DNA of 64,000 bases from JABSOG01 sp965277695 (GTDB lineage: Bacteria > Pseudomonadota > Gammaproteobacteria > Enterobacterales > Alteromonadaceae): assembly GCA_965277695.1 (NCBI GenBank), contig CBDIDQ010000021.1:91188-155187 (forward strand), in the 5' to 3' direction. Below, in pieces: positions 27,598 to 36,060 of this stretch; positions within the stretch are counted from its first letter, which is position 1, and each line of letters begins with the position of its first letter. A program made the position numbers and the translations under genes. Under the pieces are notes generated by a model that was not told the DNA's origin, did not search any database, and worked only from the letters and a program-made list of their open reading frames with translations.

Positions 27598-27618
27598 AGG
27601 CGTCTGCCAAAGACGCCT
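27598..27618 (-). terminator. Hairpin after the SOS-box gene
   Basis: AGGCGTCT (27598-27605) and AGACGCCT (27611-27618) pair over a 5-nt loop, starting 8 nt beyond the stop of the gene at 27626. There is no T-run, so it may only weakly terminate. Confidence 0.4.
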
Positions 27619-27625
27619 TAATCGC

Positions 27626-28051
27626 TCAGTGCAATAATCTCGTCGGCTCAGGTACTGAAAAATAGGGGGAATAAGTCAAGCTAGTCCGTAATGACTTAAT
27701 CAACACTCTAGCAGCATTGATATATAGTGGTTTATTTAATGGATAAGCCTTCTCCAGCACCTTGCCCTGCGCATTCACCAATACCCAACAAATCACCTTG
27801 TTAAGATGTGGCAAACTAAAACGGTGCAAAGACATGCTCTCACCCGCAGGTACGTTGGCCTGTAATGCCAACCAGATAGCATGAGGAAAAGTATTCAAAC
27901 CAAAAGGCTGGATCAATTGACGCAACTCACCCGGCTGGGTTCTGTCAGGGATATCAATCGCCTTTTGGAACGGATTATCGATATGCTCACAAGATAACCC
28001 GTGAACTTTGACTAATTTATCAACTGCCTTAAAACCACTATTAATATCCAT
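27626..28051 (-). CDS. Unknown 141-residue protein under a LexA box
   Basis: The ATG at 28049-28051 has AGAGGA about 7 nt before it and lies 27 nt below a near-consensus LexA site. No signal peptide or membrane helix; the protein is soluble, with a hydrophobic core and a segment ALQANVPAGESMSLHRFSLP, then WVLVNAQGKVLEK and INAARVLIKSLRTSLTYS. I do not recognise a family. SOS-induced small proteins include SulA-type division inhibitors; a faint resemblance of the SLRTSLTYS stretch to the SulA ALRTGNYS region is not enough to name it. Monocistronic, with a hairpin after the stop. Confidence 0.65.
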   Translation of the reverse strand: MDINSGFKAVDKLVKVHGLSCEHIDNPFQKAIDIPDRTQPGELRQLIQPFGLNTFPHAIWLALQANVPAGESMSLHRFSLPHLNKVICWVLVNAQGKVLEKAYPLNKPLYINAARVLIKSLRTSLTYSPYFSVPEPTRLLH

Positions 28052-28077
28052 CAGCGCATCCTCTGACTTAATAAAAC

Positions 28078-28097
28078 TACTGTATAGATCAACAGTA
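28078..28097 (-). promoter_or_regulatory. LexA (SOS) operator
   Basis: TACTGTATAGATCAACAGTA has the CTGT-N8-ACAG core and the TA flanks of the gammaproteobacterial LexA consensus on both sides. It overlaps the -10 region of the promoter of the 141-residue gene. The next stretch upstream (28098-28115) has a weaker second site, CTGT-N8-CCTG. Confidence 0.75.
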
Positions 28098-28121
28098 ACA
28101 GGTTATTTATACAGTTGTCAA
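28093..28121 (-). promoter_or_regulatory. Sigma-70 promoter of the SOS-box gene
   Basis: On the minus strand TTGACA (28116-28121) is a perfect -35; 17 nt downstream TTACTG (28093-28098) is a poor -10. A weak -10 next to a strong operator fits a repressed SOS promoter. Confidence 0.5.
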
Positions 28122-28232
28122 GCGTTGATTGGGGTAAATATATAATAAATGGGATAATTACCAGTCAAGGTTTGTATTTTATTAAGTCAAATAGAAATAA
28201 ATAGATGATAAGCAGGTAATAAGCAGCTGATG

Positions 28233-28274
28233 TTAAAAAGAGGCGGTTAAAAAAAGGCGGTTAAAAAGAGGCAA
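28233..28274. repeat. Three 14-bp tandem repeats
   Basis: TTAAAAAGAGGCGG (28233-28246), TTAAAAAAAGGCGG (28247-28260) and TTAAAAAGAGGCAA (28261-28274). They lie in the 316-bp gap 28052-28367, between the peptidase stop and the SOS gene start; the gap holds no other gene. Confidence 0.75.
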
Positions 28275-28291
28275 GAGGATGAAAAAACACC

Positions 28292-28329
28292 AATGAATTC
28301 GCGTCTACGGCGTAGACGAGAATTCATTT
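28292..28329. repeat. Short-form dispersed palindrome
   Basis: AATGAATTCGCGTCTACG and CGTAGACGAGAATTCATT face each other, making a 38-nt near-perfect palindrome. It keeps the ends of the family (GAATTCGCGTCTACGGC) and lacks the second hairpin. It lies 38 nt beyond the stop of the peptidase gene (minus strand). Confidence 0.7.
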
Positions 28330-28367
28330 TCGTTAATCTTTAAGCGACAACAGATATCGAATAAGTA

Positions 28368-30467
28368 TTACCAGATCACTACGCGATCTTCGGGTTTCAA
28401 ATACAGCTTATCACCCGGTTTAACGTTAAAACTACGATAGAACTCAGGCATGTTCATCATGATACCATTCACCCGATACTCACTCGGTGAATGCGGATCG
28501 GTGACCAAACGTTGACGTAATTCTTCTTCGCGATAGCTACGACGCCAAACCTGTGCCCAACCTAAAAAGAACCGCTGCTCACCACTAAAACCGTCCATGT
28601 GTGGCGCTGGTTTACCCTCAAGTGACATTTGATAAGCTTCATAAGCGACCACCATGCCACCCAAGTCACCAATGTTTTCACCCAGCGTCAACTGACCGTT
28701 GACATTAACATCATCAAAGGGTTTAAAAGCGCTAAATTGGTCGGCAAATTGTTTACCACGCTTTTCAAATTCAGCCAAATCGGTCTCACTCCACCAGTTG
28801 CGTAAGTTGCCGTCACCGTCAAACTGAGCGCCAGAATCATCAAACCCATGACCTAGTTCATGGCCAATCACGGCACCAATGGCACCGTAGTTCACAGCGC
28901 CTTCTGCCGCCATATTAAAGAATGGCGGTTGCAGTATTGCCGCCGGGAAAACGATTTCGTTCATCACTGGATTGTAATAAGCATTAACGGTTTGCGGCGT
29001 AATGTGCCATATACCCCGGTCAATTGGTTGACCTAGTTTAGCCGCCATATCATCGTTGATCCAACGACTCGAACGCATTCCGTTGCCCACCAAATCATCG
29101 GCTTTAATTTGCAAACTTGAGTAATCTTTCCAACTATCCGGATAGCCAATTTTATAGATAAATTTGCTGAGCTTTTCTTGCGCGGCTTTTTTCGTTGCCG
29201 CACTCATCCACTCCAGCTGGTTAATCCGCTTCGAATAGGCTTTCATCAGGTTTTGCACCATCACCTCCATGCGAGCTTTGGCTTGTGGGGTAAAGGCTTT
29301 TTCGACATAGAATTTGCCAAGGATCTCACCAACAATCGCATCGGCTGCTGCAATCCCTCTTTTCCATCTCGGGGCCTGTTCTTCAACGCCACGTAAACGT
29401 TTAGCAAAGAAATTAAAGTGTAAATCAGCCAGCTCTTGGTTCATGCTGCCCGCATAATCGTTGATCAGGTGATAACTCAAATAGTCTTTCCAGGTCTGCA
29501 ACGAGGTTTCGCTAAACAGGGTCGCTAAGCTGGCAAGATAAGCAGGCTGACCGACAACCACCTCAGTGGCTTTATCCAAGTTCGCCGCTTTAGCATAGCT
29601 AGTCCAGCTCATTGCCCCTAACAACTCATCCATTTGTGCCGCAGACAGTTTATTGTAGGTTTTCACTGGATCACGATTCTCCACTCGACTCCAGTGTGCT
29701 TTAGCAATGCCAGTCTCTAATGCCACGATCCTTTGAGCCGCTGCTGCGGCGTCGTCGCGTCCAGCCAGTGTTAGTAACTCAGCGATATAGGTTTGATAAT
29801 CAGCTCTGATTTTGGCAAATTTTTCAGTGTCTTTAAGGTAATAATCGCGGTCAGCTAAACCCAAACCACTTTGCCAAATTCCCACCACATATTGGCTCGA
29901 ATCTCTGGCATCGTTATCCACTTGCCAACTGAAAGGGGTTTTTACACTCAAGTGATTAAAATAACCAAAAGCTTCACTTAATCCCGCATGAGAACGGATA
30001 TCGGCAATCTTTTTTAACTCGCCTTGCAGCGGCGATAGGCCGAGCTTTTCGGCATTAGCTACATCCATAAAACTGGTATACATATCTCCGAGTTTTTGTT
30101 CATCAGAGCCGTCGGCCTTATTCGGTAGCGCAGCCACTCGTTCAATAATCTGGCGTAACATCACTTCGGAGCGCTCATGGACCTCAGTAAAAGAACCATA
30201 ATTGGATTTATCAGCGGGGATTTTGGTACGTTTTAACCAGTTACCATCAACATAACGATAAAAGTCATCTTGGGGGCGAACACTGTGATCAAAGTTGGCC
30301 ATTTCAATGCCGGAGATCAGGTTTTCAGTAGCAGCGGTCACGGTCGGGGTTCCTGTAGCAGATTGCTCGTTTGCGCTAGGTGAGCTGGTTTGACTACAAG
30401 CCACCAGCCCCAATGCCAAGGTGACACTCGCAGCCACCAGCGTCAGGCTTTTAATCGGTTTGTTCAT
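28368..30467 (-). CDS. M13-family metallopeptidase lipoprotein (PepO/neprilysin type)
   Basis: From the ATG at 30467 this is a 699-residue protein; a TTG four codons earlier is less likely. The signal peptide ends in a lipobox, GLVACSQ, so it is a lipoprotein. The M13 catalytic region is intact: GHELGHGFDD with the zinc His536, Glu537 and His540, then GENIGDLGG with the third zinc ligand, and MRTN-class substrate motifs such as NAYYNP (VNAYYNPVMNEIVFPA). It cleaves peptides in the periplasm or at the outer membrane. A monocistronic unit. Confidence 0.94.
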   Translation of the reverse strand: MNKPIKSLTLVAASVTLALGLVACSQTSSPSANEQSATGTPTVTAATENLISGIEMANFDHSVRPQDDFYRYVDGNWLKRTKIPADKSNYGSFTEVHERSEVMLRQIIERVAALPNKADGSDEQKLGDMYTSFMDVANAEKLGLSPLQGELKKIADIRSHAGLSEAFGYFNHLSVKTPFSWQVDNDARDSSQYVVGIWQSGLGLADRDYYLKDTEKFAKIRADYQTYIAELLTLAGRDDAAAAAQRIVALETGIAKAHWSRVENRDPVKTYNKLSAAQMDELLGAMSWTSYAKAANLDKATEVVVGQPAYLASLATLFSETSLQTWKDYLSYHLINDYAGSMNQELADLHFNFFAKRLRGVEEQAPRWKRGIAAADAIVGEILGKFYVEKAFTPQAKARMEVMVQNLMKAYSKRINQLEWMSAATKKAAQEKLSKFIYKIGYPDSWKDYSSLQIKADDLVGNGMRSSRWINDDMAAKLGQPIDRGIWHITPQTVNAYYNPVMNEIVFPAAILQPPFFNMAAEGAVNYGAIGAVIGHELGHGFDDSGAQFDGDGNLRNWWSETDLAEFEKRGKQFADQFSAFKPFDDVNVNGQLTLGENIGDLGGMVVAYEAYQMSLEGKPAPHMDGFSGEQRFFLGWAQVWRRSYREEELRQRLVTDPHSPSEYRVNGIMMNMPEFYRSFNVKPGDKLYLKPEDRVVIW

Positions 30468-30549
30468 GGTTAGTCTCAAAAGTTGTTAACGAATTGCCAG
30501 ACATGTTAACAGAATCTATTGGCAATGCGAGCTTTTGAGATTTTGCAGC

Positions 30550-30569
30550 AATTGCGTCTACGCCGTACC
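30550..30569. repeat. Partial copy of the dispersed palindrome at the MscS stop codon
   Basis: AATTGCGTCTACGCCGTACC differs from the family start AATTCGCGTCTACGGCCTACC by one deletion and two changes. The mscS-like stop codon (TAG, 30558-30560) lies within it. Confidence 0.4.
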
Positions 30570-31757
30570 GCCCGGTCGTTGAAAAACCCGCAAGCCAAAT
30601 AACGGTAAGCTGGCCAGTAGATGCTCTATCAATTCGGCTTGGACGTGTTCAAAGGGCACCCAACGTTTATCCAAACAGAAACAATAAATTTCAATCGGCA
30701 CACCATAAGCGGTGGGTTGTAATTGCCTCGCCATCAGGCTGAGTTGCTGATTAATCTGTGGATGCTGGCGCAGATAGAGTTCGCAATAACAACGAAACAG
30801 CCCCATATTGGTTTGTGCATGTTGCCAGTCTTCATCACTGACAGCACCAGTGATTAGAGACCCGTTAAACTTGTCGAATAGCTGCTGGCGTTGCTGCTGA
30901 TCAATAAAAGCGATGCTGTGAGCGTCGATGTGCATCGCTCGTTTTATTCGTCGACCGTCAGACTCTGACATTCCTCGCCAGTTTTTAAACGAATCACTAA
31001 TCAATCGATAAGTCGGAATAGTGGTAATGGTATTATCAAAGTTACGCACTTTTACCGTATGTAAACCGACTTCAAGCACGGTACCATCGGCACCATATTT
31101 AGGCATTTCAATCCAGTCACCATGCGCTAGCAAGCGATGAGTCGCTATCTGGATCCCCGCCACCAAACCCAAAATAGTATCTTTAAAGACAATCAACAAC
31201 ACCGCCGTTAACGCCCCTAAACCACTGAGTAAATACAACGGGGTTTTGTCGAGCAGCTCGGCAATAATCAGTACGCTGAAAAAAACAAACATCGCCAGTT
31301 TAACGATTTGAATGATGCCCTTAATTGGCACGTCTTTAGCGTAACTTTGTTGGTGATAGATCACCGTGCCAATATTCATACAGGCGGTCAAAAACAGTCC
31401 GACATTAATATATAAATAAACCAGAAAAACTTTATTGATCAGGGTAAACAACACCAGCTCAGGCTCGACAAACCAACTGAATGACGACAACCAAAAAACC
31501 AATGGTGCCAACAGTCCTAGCCTATCAGTCATTTGTCCCAACGGTTTTTCAATCGCCTCAACCAACACCGGTTTAAAGTGAGTCAGCACCCCATGCACCG
31601 CCGGTTTAATAAAACCTTTAGCGACGAAATAGCACAAATAACCCAACACCATCAGGCAAGTTAAAGACAGCAATAACCCGCTCCAACCATGAAGACTGTC
31701 AATATTGATTTGTAGCAATAGCTGGCGGAAGCTTTCAGGCATCATTTTGCTGCTCAT
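30558..31757 (-). CDS. MscS-family mechanosensitive channel (YbdG type)
   Basis: From the ATG at 31757 (MSSKMMPESF), 399 residues; the frame is open to a TTG at 31775. Five helices lie in residues 25-190. The MscS core follows: ALTAVLLIVFKDTILGLVAGIQIATHRLL, then GDWIEMPKYGADGTVLEVGLHTVKVRNFDNTITTIPT, which is the beta domain of YbdG-like proteins. It opens under membrane tension in hypo-osmotic shock. Its start lies inside a degenerate duplicate of the 3' end of the upstream acyltransferase gene, so its translation start may have been shaped by that duplication. The last codons contain a repeat remnant. Confidence 0.9.
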   Translation of the reverse strand: MSSKMMPESFRQLLLQINIDSLHGWSGLLLSLTCLMVLGYLCYFVAKGFIKPAVHGVLTHFKPVLVEAIEKPLGQMTDRLGLLAPLVFWLSSFSWFVEPELVLFTLINKVFLVYLYINVGLFLTACMNIGTVIYHQQSYAKDVPIKGIIQIVKLAMFVFFSVLIIAELLDKTPLYLLSGLGALTAVLLIVFKDTILGLVAGIQIATHRLLAHGDWIEMPKYGADGTVLEVGLHTVKVRNFDNTITTIPTYRLISDSFKNWRGMSESDGRRIKRAMHIDAHSIAFIDQQQRQQLFDKFNGSLITGAVSDEDWQHAQTNMGLFRCYCELYLRQHPQINQQLSLMARQLQPTAYGVPIEIYCFCLDKRWVPFEHVQAELIEHLLASLPLFGLRVFQRPGGTA

Positions 31758-31975
31758 GTTGAATAAGCTGGTCAAGCAACTTGTCTTTATCTGTCCACAA
31801 ACTGTTTAAGTCGTTTTTCATATTTTTTATGTACTCTTTATCGACATCATCATTACCAATCACTATTTTGCTGCTTAAGCTGGTCCAGTAACTTGTCTTT
31901 ATCTGTCCACAGGCTGTTTAAATAGTGCTGCATGTTTTTTCGATACTCTTTATCAACGTCATAATCACCAATCAT
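31744..31975. repeat. Tandem duplication of the acyltransferase 3' end
   Basis: 31744-31862 and 31865-31975 are diverged copies of the same about 110-bp segment (shared ATTTTGCTGCT, ACTTGTCTTTATCTGTCCACA, CTCTTTATC, ACCAATCA). On the minus strand the second encodes the current C-terminus (DVDKEYRKN, LNSLWTDKDKLLDQL). The first, shifted out of frame past the stop, still reads DVDKEYIKN, LNSLWTDKDKLLDQL to a stop. The mscS-like ATG falls inside this degenerate copy. Confidence 0.85.
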
Positions 31976-32752
31976 TTGCGGCTCGATCGGTAACTGATTA
32001 ACCCTCACGACAATCTTGCCAATATCACCGCATAAAAGTTGCCAAAAAGTTGGAATACCATCGGGATAATAAATCGTCACATCAATAATCTTGTGTAATG
32101 ACTCTCGCATTGAACCAAGCACAAACGCGGTACCGCCGGCTTTGGGTTTCAACAGTTGATTGAATGGCGACTGCTGGCGATCATGTTTTTCTGCGGTAAA
32201 ACGGGTGCCTTCGACAAAATTCATCACACTGACTGGTTTATGGCGATATTTTTCGCAAGCTTTACGGGTGGTTTCAATGTCTTTGCCTTTGAGGTGGGGG
32301 TTTTTACGAATGAATTTTTTGGTGTAGCGAACCATAAACGGAAAGTCCAACGCCCACCAAGCGACACCAAAAAATGGCACCCATTTGAGTTCTTTTTTCA
32401 AAAAAAATTTAATAAACGGCACTTTACCACTGAGTACCCGCTGTAATACAAAGATATCGACCCAACTTTGATGGTTGGCGATCACCATATACCAGCCGTC
32501 TTTGCTCAGTTGTTCAGTCCCTTGGACATCCCATTGTGTTTTGATGGTCAGGTGTTGGATCAAGGTGTTGCAAGAGACCCATGCAGCGGCAGAAAAATCG
32601 AGAATATAATTGACCGCAGTACGCAGCCATTGGATCGGAAAGATTTTAATTAAGGCAAAAACAAAAATCGGCGTCAGCCAAATCGCTGAGTTAATGGCAT
32701 AAATCAAATAAGCCAAACAACCAAGCAACCGCCTGGGTAAAAAAGCCAACAT
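31853..32752 (-). CDS. 1-acyl-glycerol-3-phosphate acyltransferase-like protein (YihG type)
   Basis: From the ATG at 32752, chosen because GGGAG lies 8 nt before it, 299 residues; an open TTG exists at 32794. N-terminal hydrophobic helices (about 8-32 and 40-58) come first. The acyltransferase motif I is NHQSWVD; motif III is FVEGTRFT. YihG adds acyl chains to lysophosphatidic acid in the inner membrane. The gene ends in QQNSDW; the duplicated 3' end follows. Upstream lies the exported unknown at 32843. Confidence 0.88.
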   Translation of the reverse strand: MLAFLPRRLLGCLAYLIYAINSAIWLTPIFVFALIKIFPIQWLRTAVNYILDFSAAAWVSCNTLIQHLTIKTQWDVQGTEQLSKDGWYMVIANHQSWVDIFVLQRVLSGKVPFIKFFLKKELKWVPFFGVAWWALDFPFMVRYTKKFIRKNPHLKGKDIETTRKACEKYRHKPVSVMNFVEGTRFTAEKHDRQQSPFNQLLKPKAGGTAFVLGSMRESLHKIIDVTIYYPDGIPTFWQLLCGDIGKIVVRVNQLPIEPQMIGDYDVDKEYRKNMQHYLNSLWTDKDKLLDQLKQQNSDW

Positions 32753-32842
32753 ATATAAAACTCCCTGGATGGATAATCTATAACGATGCGTCAAACGCGC
32801 AACCGGGGTATTTTACGTTTTATTGCCTCCAATCTCCACAGC

Positions 32843-34321
32843 CTAATAAATTTTTAGTTCAGCACTGTAACTAAAACCTTTATCAAACAGCACCGTCAAA
32901 CGATAACTGTCGGAATCAACTTGAATTTCATCATCCAAACCAACAATGTGATCGGGTAATTGGGCTTTTACCGTGGCCGCATCTTGGCCCTGAGCCAAGC
33001 TATCCAACTGCCAAGGTTTAGCTGCATTGCCAGTTTGGCTAAAGTTTTGCTCCACAAAATCAATCTGTGACAATTCACCACCAGCGACGGTTAATAATAA
33101 ATGAGGGCCATAGATTTCTACCGTTTCTCTGGTCGAGATGGTCACTCGTCCCATTGGTTCACCTAATCGACTGCGTAACTCGGCCATTTCAATCGGTTGG
33201 TTTTGCTGTAACTGTCGATATGTGTGAGCAATTGCCGAGTGCACATCTTGTTGTTTTGACGCTGGCTGGAATGCTTTGGCATCATAGCTTTGACTTTGCA
33301 GGGTAAAAGCGCCCAAGTCATAAGATTTATCAAAATCCATATTTTTTCTCAACTCGAAAGCTAATATCAGTTGATCGGTGCGGTTTTGCAGCCGCAGCTC
33401 ATCTTGCTGATTAAGTGGCTGCTCAGTTGCCAAACCCGCCTGCACCTGAGCCAAATCCGCTTTAAAAGTCACCTGGTTATTAATTTTCCAGTCATTGTTA
33501 TCAAACGCACTGCGCAGCGGCACTCGGTTCAACAAATCAATGCTGATGGGCGAAACCCCAGTCACTTTGACCAATTTATCTGATTGAAAATGAAACCAGT
33601 GGCGACGACCATAACCGAAGGTCAATTCGTTATCAGCCATTACCAGTTCGACACTGGGGCTACCAATTATGTCGATCATCTGCTGATAGCTCATGCCGAG
33701 TTTGACGCCGTAAACGCCGTTGGCTAAAGACACCTCGTAGTTATTGATTGGCGGATGATTGAGTTTAGCTTTAGCTGGCAGGCTGATAGTCATCTCAGCT
33801 ATTGAGACCACGGTTTTGGTCACAGCCAAAGTCCGACGGCCTTGATGATTAAATGGCGTTGGTTTTTTTTCAGTGTCAACCAATGCTTTACCATCGTCTT
33901 GGCATTGCTTAATCAATTGTGCTTCATACCTTAGTTGCTGCACTTTCGATCGGTCAACTTTGTGCGTACCGTTATCCATCAATTGTCTTTTGAGCGAAAC
34001 ATTGCGGGCGTTGACTGACATCACTCGCCGCTTAAGCAAAATAATCCCATCCGCCTGATGTTGCTGAGCTTGTTGTTTAAGTTGATGAAAGATTTTCTTG
34101 GTGGGTTTAGCCAGCAAGTCGTCTTTTGGACTGGCTCCGCTGCGAGATAACAGCGCATCAAGTGTTACTGTTTTGATGATTTGATAATCACAGTTGGGGT
34201 AAAAATCTAAAATCGGCGCTAGTTCAGTGGTTTTGGCCACCGCCTGAAAAGACAAGGCAACTAAAACGCCTGATAGCAGCGTCGACAAATCAGCGCTATT
34301 GAGTAAATTTCGCATAAACAA
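32843..34321 (-). CDS. Exported protein of unknown function
   Basis: A 492-residue protein with an N-terminal signal peptide (LSTLLSGVLVALSFQAVAKT, cleaved near VAKT). The mature part has a Cys in NCDYQI, a region with coiled propensity (KKIFHQLKQQAQQHQ), and two YjgB-like repeats around GVKLGMSYQQMIDIIGSPSVE and LRSRLGEPMGRVTI, each followed by a short aromatic strand, which recall small lipid-sensor or BamE-like folds. I do not recognise the whole protein. It precedes the acyltransferase by 48 nt on the same strand and could be in one operon with it. Confidence 0.75.
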   Translation of the reverse strand: MFMRNLLNSADLSTLLSGVLVALSFQAVAKTTELAPILDFYPNCDYQIIKTVTLDALLSRSGASPKDDLLAKPTKKIFHQLKQQAQQHQADGIILLKRRVMSVNARNVSLKRQLMDNGTHKVDRSKVQQLRYEAQLIKQCQDDGKALVDTEKKPTPFNHQGRRTLAVTKTVVSIAEMTISLPAKAKLNHPPINNYEVSLANGVYGVKLGMSYQQMIDIIGSPSVELVMADNELTFGYGRRHWFHFQSDKLVKVTGVSPISIDLLNRVPLRSAFDNNDWKINNQVTFKADLAQVQAGLATEQPLNQQDELRLQNRTDQLILAFELRKNMDFDKSYDLGAFTLQSQSYDAKAFQPASKQQDVHSAIAHTYRQLQQNQPIEMAELRSRLGEPMGRVTISTRETVEIYGPHLLLTVAGGELSQIDFVEQNFSQTGNAAKPWQLDSLAQGQDAATVKAQLPDHIVGLDDEIQVDSDSYRLTVLFDKGFSYSAELKIY

Positions 34322-34411
34322 CTTCCATAAGTACTATTGAGTCGAAACTATACTGGAATTTGGCAAAATCCTCAGTAATTTTTCGTTGGCTGGCTAATTG
34401 ACTACGATTTA

Positions 34412-35638
34412 TCAGCGACCATAACGTTCAAACCATTCTACTAGTTCGGCAATATTATGCTGCAAATTAAATTCGGTTAAGACTTTTTGACGCCCTGCCA
34501 GTCCCATTTTTTGCCGTATCGAGGCATCTTTAATCAGGTGTTCAAGCTGGTCGGCAATGTCTTTAGGGTCTTGTGGATTGGCCAGCAGGCCGGTCTGTTG
34601 ATCATCGACCAGCTCGGGGATCCCCGATAAGCGACTGGCAACGACGGGCAAAGCAAAAGCCATGGCTTCCATAATCACCACTGGGATCCCCTCGCGATTA
34701 CCCGATGGGGTCAGATAACTAGTTAACACAAAGACATCACTTTGATTGAGTAGTTCAATGACTTGGGGGCGAGTTAAAGCCCCATGTAGGGTTACCTGTT
34801 GCTCCAGCCCTGCCTCGCTAATTTGTGCAATAATTTCAGCATTTTTGGGTCCATCGCCAGCTAAATGCAAATGAAAAGCCATGCCTCTTTGGTGTAATTG
34901 ATGACAGGCTGCAATCAGATAGCGGTGTCCTTTTACTTCTCTGAATGAGGCGACACATAGCAGATTCACCTCGCTGGCAGCCCTGTTTTGTTCAACCCCA
35001 CGATGAAACAGACTTGGATCAATACCACAATGGATCACTGGCATTTTATCGCCAACATCTTGTTCACTTAAGTCGGTTTTATCATAAAAAAATTGCTTGT
35101 TATATTGCGAGATCATCACGCAAAAACGGCTATGTTCAACTTTCATTGCCAACATCTGCTGACGTTTATGCAAATCAGAACCATGGGCAGTAAAAGAATA
35201 ACCAATGCCAGTTAAACGCAATACAATAAAGGCCACCAGCGCCGGATGATTGGCAAAATGCGCATGAATATGGCTAACGCCTTCACGTTGGCATTGCCCG
35301 GCAATGGCAACTGCCTTAGGAAAGAATGCCACTGCACCGAAAAAATAATTACCACTGCCCCAAGTGTTTTTTAACACCAAAAATAAAGTGGTGATATACC
35401 TCAATGGCTGTTGCACTAGGCATTTGAGGTTGGCAATAATCACTGCCAATGAAATAAACGGAATAAAATTAATTTCAGCTAACATAGCCCTTGCCTCGGG
35501 ATGCATCACTGGGGCAGACTCTCGTTGCAGCGGAAAGACTTCAACCGCCACGCCTTTTGCCCGCAAGGCTAAAATTTCATATAAGATAAAGGTTTCAGTG
35601 ATTTTAGGAAACCGTGACATCAGGTAGGCTATTTTCAT
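34412..35638 (-). CDS. GT4-family glycosyltransferase
   Basis: A 408-residue GT-B enzyme from the ATG at 35638 (MKIAYLMSRFPKITETFI); the frame extends to 35686 and an ATG at 35641 is directly adjacent. The family features are RFPKITETFILYEI near the N-terminus, HAHFANHPALVAFI, and HGSDLHKR. The C-terminal half has CVASFREVKGHRYLI, GDGPKNAEI, FVLTSYLTPSGNREGIPVVIMEAMAFALPVVA, the GT4 E-x7-E region. It probably adds a sugar to a lipid-linked glycan and faces away from the polysaccharide operon, so it is likely to work with it. Substrates are unknown. Confidence 0.9.
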   Translation of the reverse strand: MKIAYLMSRFPKITETFILYEILALRAKGVAVEVFPLQRESAPVMHPEARAMLAEINFIPFISLAVIIANLKCLVQQPLRYITTLFLVLKNTWGSGNYFFGAVAFFPKAVAIAGQCQREGVSHIHAHFANHPALVAFIVLRLTGIGYSFTAHGSDLHKRQQMLAMKVEHSRFCVMISQYNKQFFYDKTDLSEQDVGDKMPVIHCGIDPSLFHRGVEQNRAASEVNLLCVASFREVKGHRYLIAACHQLHQRGMAFHLHLAGDGPKNAEIIAQISEAGLEQQVTLHGALTRPQVIELLNQSDVFVLTSYLTPSGNREGIPVVIMEAMAFALPVVASRLSGIPELVDDQQTGLLANPQDPKDIADQLEHLIKDASIRQKMGLAGRQKVLTEFNLQHNIAELVEWFERYGR

Positions 35639-35641
35639 CAT

Positions 35642-36060
35642 TATATCTGCGCTGGTGTTTGCCAATACTATACAGCACTCACCCACTGATGCCGCAAATT
35701 TTTGTCAATCGCCAATGCAAATATAAGTAAATATAAATAAATATAAAATGGCGTAAAAAATGCTTAATACTTTTATTAAGCTTTACTCAGCGGCAAACTG
35801 CAAAAAATAACGAACTTTCAATCATTTCTTTGCAATTAGTCAAACCTGTTAGCTTTGTTTTTAAAAGCTCACTTAAATCTGTCTTAAAAAACCTTAAGAA
35901 TTGATTTACAAGACGTTTAAACTACGCCAACATATGGCGGTATACAAAAAATACCTTAAAAAAGCACCTTAAAAATAATTAATGTTCAGCACAACCTCAA
36001 ACCGCTCGTAGTATGAATGGATGATTATTAACCCTTAATGCCAAATTTATACCTAATTTT
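35642..36060. promoter_or_regulatory. AT-rich divergent control region, GT4 / polysaccharide operon
   Basis: No gene. AAATATAAGT, AAATATAAAT and AAATATAAAA stand one helix turn apart at 35719-35748, which predicts bent DNA. GCTTAATA-CTTT-TATTAAGC (35762-35781) and TCTTAA-AAAACC-TTAAGA (near 35883-35900) are inverted repeats. The operon start has a long leader of over 100 nt. No sigma-70 site stands out; a GGCGGTAT near 35938 resembles an ops core by one mismatch only. Confidence 0.4.

Noticed and set aside
35930..35950. ops/JUMPstart-like sequence before the polysaccharide operon
   Set aside because: Only GGCGGTAT, one mismatch from the 8-nt core, without the rest of the JUMPstart element.
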